Shown in pieces: positions 35,882-49,100 of a stretch of 64,000 bases of DNA. A program made the position numbers and the translations under genes. Under the pieces are notes generated by a model, which saw only the letters and a list, made by a program, of their open reading frames with translations, had not been told where the DNA came from and made no database searches. The stretch is from Stercorarius parasiticus (taxonomy: Eukaryota; Chordata; Aves; Charadriiformes; Stercorariidae): assembly GCA_013396915.1 (NCBI GenBank), contig VWZL01004375.1, positions 62,345-126,344 on the forward strand, written 5' to 3'. Each line of letters opens with the position of its first letter. The first letter of the stretch is position 1.

Positions 35882-38800
35882 TGAGCCATTTCAACTCTTT
35901 TGGAATTAGAAGGAAAAATCTGTGTTTCTATTCATAAGTCAGCAAACTTCCCGTTTAAAATCCCAAATTATTTCTGTGGACAAATTTTTTCCATAGAAAA
36001 GCAATGTTAACAATTTTTTTTTTTTTTCTTTTTTTTTTCACAGTAAGTTTCCTGTTCTTTTTGAGCAAGCTATTAGACGTGTTAGGAACAATGCAACAAT
36101 TAAACCTTTTTTTTTTCCATTTTTTAGCATGTTTATTCCCATAACAAAAATCAAAAGCAACTAAATATTCAGTTTGCTAACAAAAACAAAGTGAAAATAG
36201 ATTTTCAATGCAAACTTTTCTGGATGGAAAACGATCAACAATTTTTTCCACTTTCTATTAACATGCCTTTTTCATCCTTTTTACCCCCTTGTGTCTCTTC
36301 CAGATGGAAACAAGTGGGATAATCAATAAATGAAACTGCTCAGCAGGGTTGCCAGATTTTAAATATTAAAATCCAAGCCCAGAGAGGGAAATCATGCATG
36401 CACATGTAAGTGTACATGAATAAGTAAGTCCAATGTCTCAGACTCATTGCCCAGGCCATCTAGTGCTACTTTATGCCTGAACATTACCCGGCACACCTGG
36501 CATTGGACCTAGCACATACTTGTTATTTATCTGCTTGTTTGCTATAGCCACGTTTGTGGTTGACATCATCCTGTATAGACAAAAATTTAATTTCTGTGAT
36601 TGCAACCAGTTGCTGCAAAAAAAAAAAAAGAGGGGGGGGTGGAGAAAGAAGTTATGTAGAGAAAGCATAGCTAGTATGGGGTCTGACTGTATAAAGCAGG
36701 ATAACCCAGATTACATTAAGAGTTTGGCAGCTCTCCCATTCAGATCTCTGCTAGTAAGCATCATCTGGTATGGGGGCCATGAGCAACTGATTAAGAGCTT
36801 GCTTTCTTATACCAATCTTCCACTAAAAATATCTATGAGTATCTATTTTATGTTGAAGGAGAAATCCAAGACATCTTCTGTAAGTCAATGAAATTCATTG
36901 CATGAATTTTGGAGTAGGAAAAAAATAATAACTGAAGGCAAGCCAAATTGTGATCTCAGAAGACTCCATGTAAAGCTTAATGGCTTCTCTGGAATAACAT
37001 CAAGTTTATGCAAGTACCATATAGATCAGAATTTCATATAAGATCTGACATTTTTCAACACAAAATCATTCAAGAAGAAAAAGAAATAATTTATTTTAAT
37101 CACCCCACACACAAACACAAACTGTGCTATTACTTTACAAGCTCATCTCAGCTCTGCATCCTCTTTTGCAAGGTCATAGGGGAGGATGGGTTGCATAATT
37201 TGCTCCAGCATCAAATGGCTAGAGCGTGCAAAGCAAAATGGGATATATGCACTTCTTCCTAGACCTCTTCTGTGTTCTTTCACATGACTATGTTTAAAGA
37301 ATGAAGAAAATAAACAGCAAAAGTTGTGTTTCTGGCTCACTGAGTTTAACCAAATTGAATTATTCTGCCCACGATATTTTGGGGAATGCAATAAAAACAA
37401 GAACATAAAATAGACACACCTCACCAGGGCTATGACATATAGTCACTCAGCATCCTGCTATTAGTCATTCTAACTACAAGTAATCTACCAGAGCATTGCA
37501 ATAACAAGGTAATTTCTTACTATCTTTTTTTCCAGTACAGAAGTTCATGCTTCTGTGATAATCTTACAAAAGGGCAAGATTGTCTGCAAAGAAGGTCAGG
37601 TCTGTCTCTTTTTCAAGCACGGGTACTGTAATGCTTTATCCATTCAGCACAGAATTTAAACTAAGTCACCAGATTTAAAGACAAGCATGTGTCTTTACTC
37701 CTCCACAGCAGCATGCATAATGGCTTTCATTGTACTCAGGATCACAGCATGGGCACCATTTAACCTCATTACTTTCTAAAGCATTGTGAGAGATGCTCCG
37801 AGCTCAGAATGGTGCTACAGAAAACTGCCTCCCCACTCTAAGGGCAGCTGACAATTTAAGCAATGTAGGATGAGTGTTGTGTATTGAAAAGAAAGATAAA
37901 TCAGTGGTTAGGAGGAGAAGCCAGCAGACGGGATTGTGTGTTCTCAGGTTTCCGGCTGCCTTGGTGGCTGACTGCAAGGAATTTGTATGTACATCTGATG
38001 CAAAAAATTAGTTGTGGTTTCAAGAGTGAAAGACTTCAAAATATGTCCCTTCACTTTGGCTTGTATCACCTAAAAAGGTTTGGTTTTTTTTTTTTTTTTA
38101 TGAATCGTCAGAGCAGAGGGTAGAAATATAGTTCCTATCCCCAGTGAAAGCATCAGCTAGTAGACATTGCTCCCATTCCTCACTGTGCCATGGTACCTCC
38201 GCAGTGTCCTTCATCCTCCCACACCGCTCAGCACCTAAAGTTCTGATATTCTGCACTGGAAATCTCTGTGTCCATGGAGGTTCATCTTAAGGATCACCAT
38301 AAAGTAATCAACAGATTTCTTTCCATGCTTATTTCCCTGGACCTATGCAATCTCTGTGAGGTAAAAGGTAAATCTGAACGCATTTGGGTATTGTCCTTCA
38401 TCCTCCTATTACTCCCCTCACGTCTCCTTCGGACTTTTAAGAATGAAGATAATATGCATCAGATTCCCTCAGTAATGCCTTAGATCGTAGAATAAAAAGG
38501 CAAAATTAGAGGACTTTGATTTAGAGGAAATTGGTATATTCTGCACTGTTCTTCTGCAAAGGAGTGCATCTCTCTCATTTTATAAAATAAAGCAAGTCCT
38601 TATTAAGAGAAAAAAAAAAAAAATGTAATCCATATCCATGGAGGAAGAAAGGATTAAAGAGGTAAGAACACGACCACAACTTTAACCGAGACATGGAAAG
38701 CCCACAGAGAAAAAAAAAAAAACAAAAACAAACAAACAAAAAGAAGTAGAAAACACCAAACAAAAATCTCCAGTGTAAGAAATTTATTTTTTTCCCCCAG

Positions 38801-41800
38801 CAACAAAGGAGATTATGTGTGCTGGAGAGAGATGCAGTTTCAGCTTTGCTTCAGTAGCTGCAGCCTCGTCTTTGACAAATTCAAGAAACATAAGCCAACA
38901 GTGGTGACATTGTATGGGTGAAATTACAGAGCATAAAACAGAGCGATGACATCGGAATGAATATTGTTCCTGAGTTGCTTTGGAGTAGTGAAGGTGTAAA
39001 AAAAGGTTACGGTTTGTCTAGTGCCTGACATTTTTCTCCCTTTGGGACATCCTCATCACCAGTGACAGCACAATGACCTTGTATCACAATTTTTAGTAGA
39101 ATGCTGGAGTCAAAGGGTAGAGTGTTCAAACGCAATTATAAGTCGGTTACATATGCCTCCGCTCACCTACCTTGCTTCATCAATGTTCACATTAATTGTA
39201 TTCACAAGTTACCTTCCTTATCGTGTTTTTTTTTACCTACTTGAAAAGAGCAGAAGTCTTCCTGAGATATGAGTCACTACTATACGCTGTCAGCTCTCAA
39301 AAGACAAGGAAAGGAAAAAAAGAAAAAAAAAAAAAGATGTAATTTTGCTACTTTTCAACTCTGGATTAGTTCCAGACCTGCCATTTAACACCATCGTCAC
39401 TTAAGTAAATGCCAGCTTCTGCAAAGACTTTTATTTATTAGCCTTTTGCTCATTTCAATATTCATTTATAAGTTAACGTATAAAGTGTGACAGTCACATA
39501 AGAGAGTATGTGGCAAAGCATAGCACCAACACGAAAATGATTTCAAAAATTAAGCTGCAGGAAATTGGACATTAACCTCCTTCACAAATGTTGTATATAA
39601 CAACATGGATTTCTCTAGCAACTTACATCTGATTTAAGGCGTTCAGCTTCAGCTGTTGTCTTAGAAGTGTGAAACATCCATTGGTGTAACTGTTAAGATA
39701 ATTTTGTTGAGTTTCTAGAAATAAAAGACATCCACAAATCACAAGTCTCGTCTATAAGTCTTGGCCAGGGCGGCTACCTCTTTTCAAACACACCTATAAT
39801 ATCCTGCCTTTTGCCTTGACTTCACTTAGCTTCTCTCCTTGCTATTCTACCTCCTTATTTTTAGCCCTGTATTCTCATTATATCCCTAACTATGGTCATT
39901 TATTTAGTGATTGCAGTAAACCTTAGTATATTGAATGTAATCACTGAATCAAACACTCTTCTCCTGAGGGAACATCTCTTAATAAGAGAACTGCTTGTCC
40001 TTCTGAATAATCAGGATACTTTGACAGCATGTCACCTTTTATTTACTCTCATTTTGCTAATCTGTGGTGATGAAGACATAGAAGTCTGTACCTTTAGTTT
40101 GAAAATTCTTCTGCAGTCCTGTGTTATAACTATGATTGTTAAAGATGATATTTAATAATTACAAACCCTGTCGAAAGTAGGAATAAATTTGGATAAATAC
40201 AGAAGGTCAGTCAGGAACTGACCTAAAAAGTTTGTTGTATTTGTTGTGGTTGTTTTTTTTTTAATAGACTAATCTTTAATTTAGCAAGATACTTTGTTTT
40301 AATACGTTTAATTGGTTTTAAAAGTGTTTGACTGTATCAACATGCAGTGCACAAATTAACACTAATTAGTTTTCTTCCATTTACAACTGAGAAAATTTTT
40401 CCCATCCTTGATATAAGAAACTAATTGGAAGTCCAGGCACTGCATTTTGTGATGGGTATTTAATTATTAGTACAGCTAAATGTTCCTTTCTATCGTACAA
40501 CACAGAATCTCAATATGTTTGTACTCTCAAATCTAAGAATTCCTGAGAATTCACAGTACTTTGGATCTTGTTTACAGCATAGGGCCTTCTCCTAAGAAAA
40601 GCCTCTTGGCCACAACCCTTTTACCAAGGAAAACACCAAAAGAAGGTGCCACTCACTGTGCAAACAGAATTTACCTAGGAAGTGTTGGCCACAACAGAAA
40701 TAAGTAGTAGTAAAGTTTTTAACAGTGCAGGTAGTCATTTTTCTTGCATTGCTGTCTCAGGATCCGCGTTCTTTTCCAGATTTGTGTACCATGAGATACT
40801 GGTGATCACAGTGATCAAGTAGGAAATAAGAATCCAGTCCTAACCATGAGCACACTGTGACACAGCAGACAGGGAGCATCGAAGGATGACCCATCTATAG
40901 CTACCTGTAAGACCTCTCCATATTAGGAACAATATGATGCCATAGCAAAGAGTTGTTACTGCTCTTTTTACACATACAGGTAAAGAGAAGCACTGGGGTT
41001 TGTTCGTCATGTTCTGTTTAGGACAAAGATATGATGTGACAAACTAAGGAGCAACTTATCTGACATCCTTTGATTCCTAAATTCACTCCCAGTTGTAGTC
41101 ATTTTCTATGTTTTCCTCAAGGCAGATTGCAAGGTACTGTACAAGATCACATTAAGATAAACATTTCTTTTTCATTAAGTTTTCTAGTTAGAAATATTTT
41201 CTTCAAATACAGATAAAAGCTTTGAAGTACTAAAAGCAGAAGAGGTACTGATCAGTGGCTTCGTTAGGAATGACTGGCTTCTCTAGCTGTCAAAATGTCG
41301 TTACTTGCTTGAAGAAACTAATAGATTTCTGCTTGCCATGCCGTTAGCAGAGACACGAGCTAATTTGAAGAATAAACATTTCCTTTGCACATTTTACATG
41401 TTAAGCTTTCAAATTCATTTCAGGTGCTCATCCTGTTGCTCGTTTTCCATATACAAGCTGGAATAGAGCCAAGTTACTCATTTGTGCCTAGTTTTAGGGG
41501 GTTTTATTTTTTTTTTAATATGAAAAGGCAAGAACTATTATTTCTAAAAACATACAAGAGTATTAGGAATTCTAAATTCTGATTTCACAACTAATTTGGT
41601 CCTAGAACACAATGAGTTTTGCATTTTAAAGTAATTCTGGTGAATTTAAACTGTATTGCTAAGAAAAAAAAAAATCTACAAAATATAGGACATATTTTAT
41701 TTTTTCATCTCAGGAAAAAAACCCAACAGTAACACACAAAACCAGAAAAAGCAAAATAGTTAACAATTAATTTCTTCCCTCCCTTTGAAGATACTTCAAA

Positions 41801-41814
41801 TTCAAAATTGACTT

Positions 41815-41889
41815 TCTTTTGAGTGGTTCAGATCAGATAACATCCATGAGTACTTTCCAACCAAATCCACGCTAAGGTTCTATGATTTG
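41815..41889 (+). mobile_element. CR1 LINE 3' relic
   Basis: Reading plus, 'ggttcagatcagataacatccatgagtactttccaacc' followed by 'ggttctatgattt' matches the CR1 3' end (ggacttgatgacctc...tccttccaacc...ttctatgatt). Only the terminal 75 bases or so are recognisable. The copy is degenerate and lies in plus orientation, unlike the better preserved copies. Confidence 0.62.
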
Positions 41890-44800
41890 CACGCTCTAAG
41901 TATGAAACAAATTTACATTTAATTATTCATTCATTAGATACTAAGATGGATTGATTTTTTTTTCAAATTTCGGCAGATGAAATAACTGAATTTTCCCACT
42001 AAATGTATAAACATCCACACATAATTTCTGAACAAGAACGAACATTTATTAACCAACAGAATACACAAAACACTTGATTCAATGAAATAATAAGCTTACA
42101 GCACACAAGGTGATACCAGAATATATATATTCATTAACCTGAGATAATATTCTGAAAGTCATTAAAAATATTGTTGCCTAGTTTTTGTCTGATTTAAAAG
42201 ATAAAGAATTATTTTGGTAGTTTTATAAGAATGATCAAAATTGATAATTTAAATAATGAGTAGAAAATTATAATGCTCATGAATTAACTCTCTTTGCATG
42301 ATGTTTATCATCTTGGTCTAAATCTTGGAAGATATTTATACTTTTATATGTCATAAAGTTTTATTTTCTCAGAAAAAAGCCAAAAACAACAGAGGTGAAT
42401 TCTGAATGGTTTGCTTTAGCTCAGAGATGTAGAGAAGTTGCAAAAAGCTTGAAAAACCTAACTGGAAACTGAATTTGTCCTCATTCCCAAATTAGTCATA
42501 CTGAGAAACTCCGCCCTGCTAGTGCCTCTGATTTTCCTCCTCATGGACAGATGGTCATACCAAGAACTTGTCTTCACATAGCAGAGAAAAGATCGAGAAC
42601 ACACACAGGACACCGAACCTGAGCTCCAAGGCTCAAGCAAAGAAAATCATATTTGTGCTAAGGCATGGGAAAAAATCACCAGCAAAAGCCAAAATCTCAG
42701 CAACAGGTCCATGGCTCAAAGATTTTCCCAGCTGTTAACACACTATTGAGCAAACAGATTATGCTGCACAGTCTGTGGGAAGCCAGTCGCTTCTGATAAG
42801 GTTCCCTCTCCAAGGACTAGAGCATAACATCCTCAGTCAAAGCAGGGCAAATATTGCCAAATATCTACTACAAAATTCTTCCGAAACAGAGATCCTTGAT
42901 CCCTCAAGGACAGCCAGTGGCAACACTGCATTTCTAGGAGGAATTTATAGGGCAAGGCTGCAGCATTCTGCATTATGCTGGAATGCGTTTCCTGTGCAGG
43001 ATTAAGACTCCTTCCTAAAAAGGTACTGTTATGTCAGGAGGTCTGAAACCACGGTTATAAGCTTCCAGATTTTGCCGTATTGTATAGCCAAAATTTGCAA
43101 GGCAAAAATCATCGTAACAACTCAAGTAGTCTGTGCCTGATTTTTATTTGCATGTTTGATGCATGGAAATTAGCAGAAAGATGAAAAACCCAACAGACAA
43201 AGGGGTGAGAAGAGGAGATAGTCACAAAGGTTTGTTTTAGCTCCAGGAGGCTGAACAGCCCTGAGTTTAATTATGATCAACGGAGAAAGATAAACATCTC
43301 CAAAGAGCAATGCTCAAAATTAGGCTCCTGCTCTGAAACTTTCTCCATTTCACAGAGGAATTTCCCTCCACCCACTAACTGGAGCAGGACTCACAGGAGT
43401 CTGGCCTCACTACTTGTGGAGAATATCACTGAAAGAGGCCATTCAGGATTCAATAAACATATATCTATAATGACTGCGCAGACAGATGTGTCTCCACTTT
43501 CAGGGGGTTTCTCATTTTTGAGAGCACTTTTGAGAGCTGTTGGTGTACAGTAGCAGTGTTTAGGCTGACAACATTTCTGCACACACCACACCGAGACTGA
43601 AGACTTTGGTACCTTCAATACAGAATAAACTATTCCACTAGATGCAGTAATGACATAGCTGGAGCCATGTAATAAAATGACAGATTAGGATAGACAGGAA
43701 AGTAGAATGAGATCATTACGCAGTTACACATATTACCTTAGTTTATGGGATGCCTTTCATAATGTTTTCCTCAGTGGGGTTCATTTGTAAATGCAGCTTG
43801 TCTTCTCTCTGTTCTCACCTAACCCTTCTGGTGGGAGCTTTACATATCAATAAACATTTCCTGTTCCTCATCTTTTCGTTTTTCGTTAAGCCCATAATTT
43901 TAAGGTGACTCCATCTGTACTGCTTATAGAGGTGTGTTCTTATGTTGTCAGTGAATTAGGTCATGTTTTGACCAGGAAAAAATGATTTTTTCTCTATTAC
44001 GTTGTTGAATAAGTTAAAATCTAAGTGCAGTCAAATCACATGAAATGTTCCTTTTAACTTTTGGTATAGTGTCTGTGAAGTGTCTGAAGAAATACAGAAC
44101 CAGATTGCAGAATGACAATTATAGACTACACGTATTCCTTTGGTTTTACATTTATCTTCCCCCCCCTCCCCCCTCTGCAAAACTCAAGAAGTACTTATCT
44201 GCCTGTTCGAATTACTTCAGTGCGGAGTATATAAGGGATATTTTTCCAGGAGGAATACTGTATAAATTTATTAGTGACACCAGCAGCATTTTAGAGGAAG
44301 AAACATAATACTTCAGAATTTGAAATCTGAGTCTTATTTATGTGTTTAAACCCGTAAGTGTCACTCTCACTGCTGGTTTTAGAACAAGAGAAGACTGAAA
44401 AGTCTATGCAACAACAGAAGAGAATTCAGTACAAAATCATCAAGAGAAGTGGAAGGAGACATGCTGCAGGATTTATATCCATTTCAGTAAGAAATACAAA
44501 AGAGAAATCAAGCCAGGGTGGATCTGAGATAACAATCCAATATTTGATAAAAAACATTTGCTAAAAGTTATCAAGCCAGATATTTTTGCTTCACATTTTA
44601 AAAGTATTTTTTAAAAAGCTAAAGAAGAGATTTATCTAAAAATTAAAAATGAAAATTCATTAAAACAAATACGTGCCGCAATGAACTTTGTATCCCATGC
44701 CTCAGAAGTTAGAGTTGTTTTGTGATCCCACAGTACAGCTATGCATTTCAGCAAGAAAGTTTTGAAAAGAAGAGCTTACCTATGTCACTGATTTCCGTAA

Positions 44801-46080
44801 CTGCATCAATCACGTCTTCGCTTGCGAGTCATCAATAGATTAATGTTGTCTGGAGGACTACAGTGTCCTGTAATGACAAGTTATAAATCATATGAAAAAG
44901 GCATCTATTATGTTGAGACAGTAATAGCATAGAATAGCCCAAGCTGGGATCCAGAACATACTGTTCATCTACCATTTCTACACAGGTATACTGCTTTTGT
45001 ATGGTGTATCTATATAACTAAGAAGTGGAAAGAAAATTTACATCATAATATGGGTAAAATATATTCAAAGGTTGAGTTTTAACCTTGGCATTAAATTGCT
45101 GTGAGGTTTTTTGGTTTGGTTTTTGTGTGTGTGGTTTTTGCTTTTTTTTTTTTTTTTTACAGGAGCTAAAGGAAGAAAAATAATCCAATTAACACATTAT
45201 AGTATCCCTAATTATCTAAAATATATTTTTACATGCCATGTCATAATTTTGAGGTCAAATATCTTTAAGTCTTATTATTATTTTGATGTAAATTCGAAAA
45301 TCTTCTCCTGACAAGGTAGTATATAAAGATAATTCCTCACATCTAATGTCAAGAGACACCAAACATAGTTAGGAGAGGACTGGATTTGAAATAATAACAA
45401 TGATAATCCAGTTTTACTACTGCAAAAAAATAGCACGAACCTGGAGAGAAAAAAAGAAAATGGGAATGGATCTCTGCAATGGTTAAAATGATATACAGGA
45501 CTCCAGTTCTCTTCTTTTTAATTCACATCTGAGACTTCAACATCGGTTTTTGACATTTACGTTAAGTGCTTGAACACTGAGTTGATTAACTGTTCTGGGC
45601 TGAAATTCAGAGTTCATCGTCTGTCTCTTACACACATATATGGAAATTCAATTCAGGACTGAAAAAACCTTCCAGGATAAAAGTTTTGTTAGAATTGGTA
45701 TATTTCAGTAGAAGAATTTGTTTTAGTGGAAATGGATTTTCTTCAATAGGAAAATAGTTTGTCAGAAAATTTACACCAGCATTAAAAATGAAGCTTCGAC
45801 TTCTTCTGATCCAAAATCACAAGGCTTTCATACTAAACTTCAAATCACTGTAATCCCAATTTGGCAAGAACTCTACATTCATGACAAGTGTAAACAAAGT
45901 ATTTCTTTTTGGATTTCCAGAACAATCACAGGGATACAGACCCCCTTTTGTTGTATTTGTTTGTATTTTGTTGAATGATCAATTCACATTTTTGAATCTC
46001 CACCACTTTTAATTTCTTATTGTCTAAAAACCTAGAGGTTTTTAATGTTCTCAGACTATCCATTCAAACCCAGGATTACG
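41890..46080. other. Unique AT-rich DNA, no gene recognised
   Basis: No exon or element is recognised. A C-rich run at 44159-44175 (eight Cs, T, six Cs) gives guanine runs on the minus strand. An 18-base T-tract at about 45142-45159 precedes 'acagg' and resembles a splice acceptor, but no exon follows that I can support. Confidence 0.55.
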
Positions 46081-46140
46081 GAACTGTAGAATATTTTAGG
46101 TTCGGAGAGGACCTCTGAAGGTCCTCTAGTCCAACTTCAG
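46081..46140 (-). mobile_element. CR1 LINE 3' tip
   Basis: The plus strand reads 'gaactgtagaatattttagg', then 'ttcggagaggacctctgaag' and 'gtcctctagtccaacttcag'. This is the reverse complement of a CR1 3' end with the typical 'ggtcctctagtccaac' signature. Similarity fades after about 46140. It is a heavily truncated copy of moderate age. Confidence 0.82.
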
Positions 46141-49100
46141 GTCAGCTCCTTTGAAATTCTTTCAAACTCAATGTCTTTTATAGTACTGCACTCTAGAAAT
46201 TTCATTAATTGTTCACTCACATTGTCCACGCAATTTCATCACAAAGCACACATATTATTTTACTATTTTGCAGGTATATTACATCCCAGGATTAAGAGAA
46301 AAATGAGATCACTTACTGAAACACAGAACAGAATAATAAAAACCAAGGGACAGAATTATTTTAGTCTTTAAAAGTTGAATCAAAATTACCTTGGGACTCA
46401 TGAAACACTCGCCAAGTCCAATCAAAATTCCACAAATAAGATCTCTTTTTCAAAACAGAGTATGTTTTACCTGTGTTTCCACCAAGTGATTTAGATTGTT
46501 GGGTGGCTTGTTGGCTTCCTGTCAATACCTGCCTCTTGGTATTAACTATATAGGGAACCTAGGGCTGCTATGCCCTCATATGTCTTCAGCACCTTCAATA
46601 GATACCTTTAATTAGAAAGGATAAACCTGTGCCTTATGTCTTCATGAACACTTGTATTCCTTCTCAGTTCATAGGATAATAAAGCTGCATGCATTTCACA
46701 TAAGTATTTTTATTTTCTTCCAGGTATTTTTACCACTGTAGTTTTGGAATCCTCCCAACTATGAAGATGAAATTTTGCAGTGTATTTTCATGTGTTATGT
46801 AACTGCTAGTTACTAAATATGTGTTCTTTTATCAAATAACAGATTAATTCATCATTCTATTTGAAACAAACAAAAAAAAAAATAAAAAAAAATTATCAGC
46901 TTCCAGAGGAAATTTTGGAACACTTTGATTAGCAAGATGAAAAGTGAGTTGGGGCAATACTAATAAGTGGAATCTACATGTTGTATTATTTTCCACTGAG
47001 TAAAGAGGACATGCACAAAATAAAAACTAGAAAAATTCTAGAAATTTTACAACTGGTGTTTCTTCTCCAATGTTCTGACATTTTGGAAAGTAGCTTATTT
47101 TCCTTCTTTCCATAATCATTGAAATAACTCTAAACAAACTGCTGTGCATCATATCACTCACTTTAGTAATTTGCAGGCATTTGCAACTACTAAAAACAGT
47201 GCCACCCACAGAGAAGACTGCTGTTGAATTATGCAAGAGCAAGCCACATATTTCAGCCTGACTGAGGAAAGTAAAAACCATGTTGGATATTAAGAAAACA
47301 TATCAGGTTCAGAGGTCTGTAATTAATCTTGTCAGTGCACGAAGCAGGCTAACCTGTGTGCGGGAAAACTGTCTTGGCACATTTCTCCTCTACGAATGCA
47401 AAGCCAACCATAGGTATCTGGGATTTAAATCCATTTAAGTGATTTGGTATAGTCTTGGTCAAGTTCTTGAATATTATACAGCATTCTTATGACTATTAGA
47501 TATTTACATCATCGGTAAATAACACAGGGAAATGGAATGCAGTTTTATTAGCTAGCCTACACGGAATAATACAGATATTTCTTGAAGAGCATTCCATCGT
47601 GCTGTCAGTGGAAGCAGAGAAATGTGCTCTGCTGTTGATCGCAGTAAGTCTGATTGATGGATAGAAAAGTCAATATAGCATCCATAAATACATTTTTAAA
47701 ACAACATTGTCCTTGTTTTATACAACCACTGCAATATCATAACTGAATACATTTACTTTTACAACCTGTTAACACTCAAGATACATGTAGTGAAATTGAC
47801 TGAAAATAAATTAAAATAGATTAATTTCTTTTATTGATCTTGACAAATGTACAAATGCTATACATGATGATTATTATGATCCTTATATAAAGAAAAACTA
47901 TAACCAAACATGTTGCAATTAGCAGGGCTCTCTCCACTGATTACACGGAGCCTTCACTGAGAAGTCCAACAGTAGGTATTTTTTAAGGAAATTGATTGTA
48001 GTGATTAAAGAGAACTAAATTTCCCTTTGATGTTTCACAAAAGAATTATTCCCACTGCAAATATCAGCATCTAGCTTAAGCTCCTTAAGGAGAACAAACA
48101 GGCACCTGAAGAGGACCATTCATACTTATGAATTTTTATTGACTTAAGTGGTCTACATCAGAGGGAACCTAAAAGATAAGGTTAGGGAAGGCATCTGATT
48201 TTTGGTGACTGAAGGGAGACATAAGACGTGCCACCTGTGCTACTTGGGTTGGCATGCAGGGAGCTTTTTGGTTTTAGAAAGGTCTTTCAGTAAACAGTAT
48301 TAAAAACAAAGGAAAAAAAACCAAAAGCAAAAAATTGCGTACACAAAACTGAAGTACAGTGATTGTGCATAGCACTGTGGAGTTTCATAGGAAAAAAATG
48401 AACTGTGCCTCTGTTACATTGACAAACAGATTTGCACTGATTTTTCTACAAAGGTACATTTAAAATTATGCAGTTTGCATGTATCAGTAAGCTTCTTCCA
48501 GTAAGCTTGTTCATTTGTTTGGTTTTTGTCCTAGAGAGGAATAAAATATAAAAAAAAAAAAAACAGGAAAGAAAGGAATGATCCTGGAGATAATTAATCT
48601 GGAAGTCAAGTTTATATAAAAAATCTCCAAAAGTCCTAAATATTTCCATCAAAACTTCTTCTCCTACTAGCAAAACTAGTTTAGAAAAAAATAGCCAGAA
48701 AAATGTTGAAAAGCATATTTGGAAATGAACATTCTGCTTCTCACATTCTTTAAAACTTTGCATTCTATTATAAAATAAACTATCACAATGATATGTGGAA
48801 ATTTTGTCAGACTATAATGCTTTGATCGAGTCTTTTGTCTTCCTCCTGAAATCAACTACAGTTTATAAAGCTTGAAATCATTACCAAAGCTCTAACTTTC
48901 ACAGTACATCAGGATAACCTGTAATGATATTCTGAACATGGCTGGAAGGTGGACTTCTTAGTGTTGTGTCATTTTTCAGTGTCTCAGCGCTTAAAGAATT
49001 GATTATCTTAAGACATTCAGCTTCCCACATGAAAAGAGACATGGTACATTTGAGTTTTTACCTTTATATGGATCCAGTGAACCAGTAGAAGCATCTATTC

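Larger units (their letters stand above)
32485..41814. other. Unique AT-rich DNA with simple-sequence tracts, no gene recognised
   Basis: This is the longest stretch without a recognised transposon. It contains homopurine/homopyrimidine DNA (35696-35881, listed separately) and T-tracts at 35020-35033 and 36014-36038. It also contains A-tracts at 38611-38623 and 38710-38721 and a 15-base palindrome TGATCAC-A-GTGATCA at 40803-40817. The 123-codon plus frame at 36520-36891 runs through a poly-A/poly-G stretch and shows no domain. Confidence 0.55.

Noticed and set aside
36520..36891. 123-codon plus-strand frame
   Set aside because: It runs through a poly-A/poly-G stretch that encodes a Lys/Gly run. 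No domain is present.
44157..44176. C-rich run as a G-quadruplex on the minus strand
   Set aside because: There are two long guanine runs rather than four separated ones, so the canonical pattern is not met.
44928..44960. Possible CR1 tip (tagcatagaatagcccaagc)
   Set aside because: Only about 25 bases are similar and the following sequence does not continue the CR1 pattern convincingly.
45105..45165. T18 tract followed by acagg as a splice acceptor
   Set aside because: T/G-rich tracts are common here, and no exon-like sequence or donor follows.
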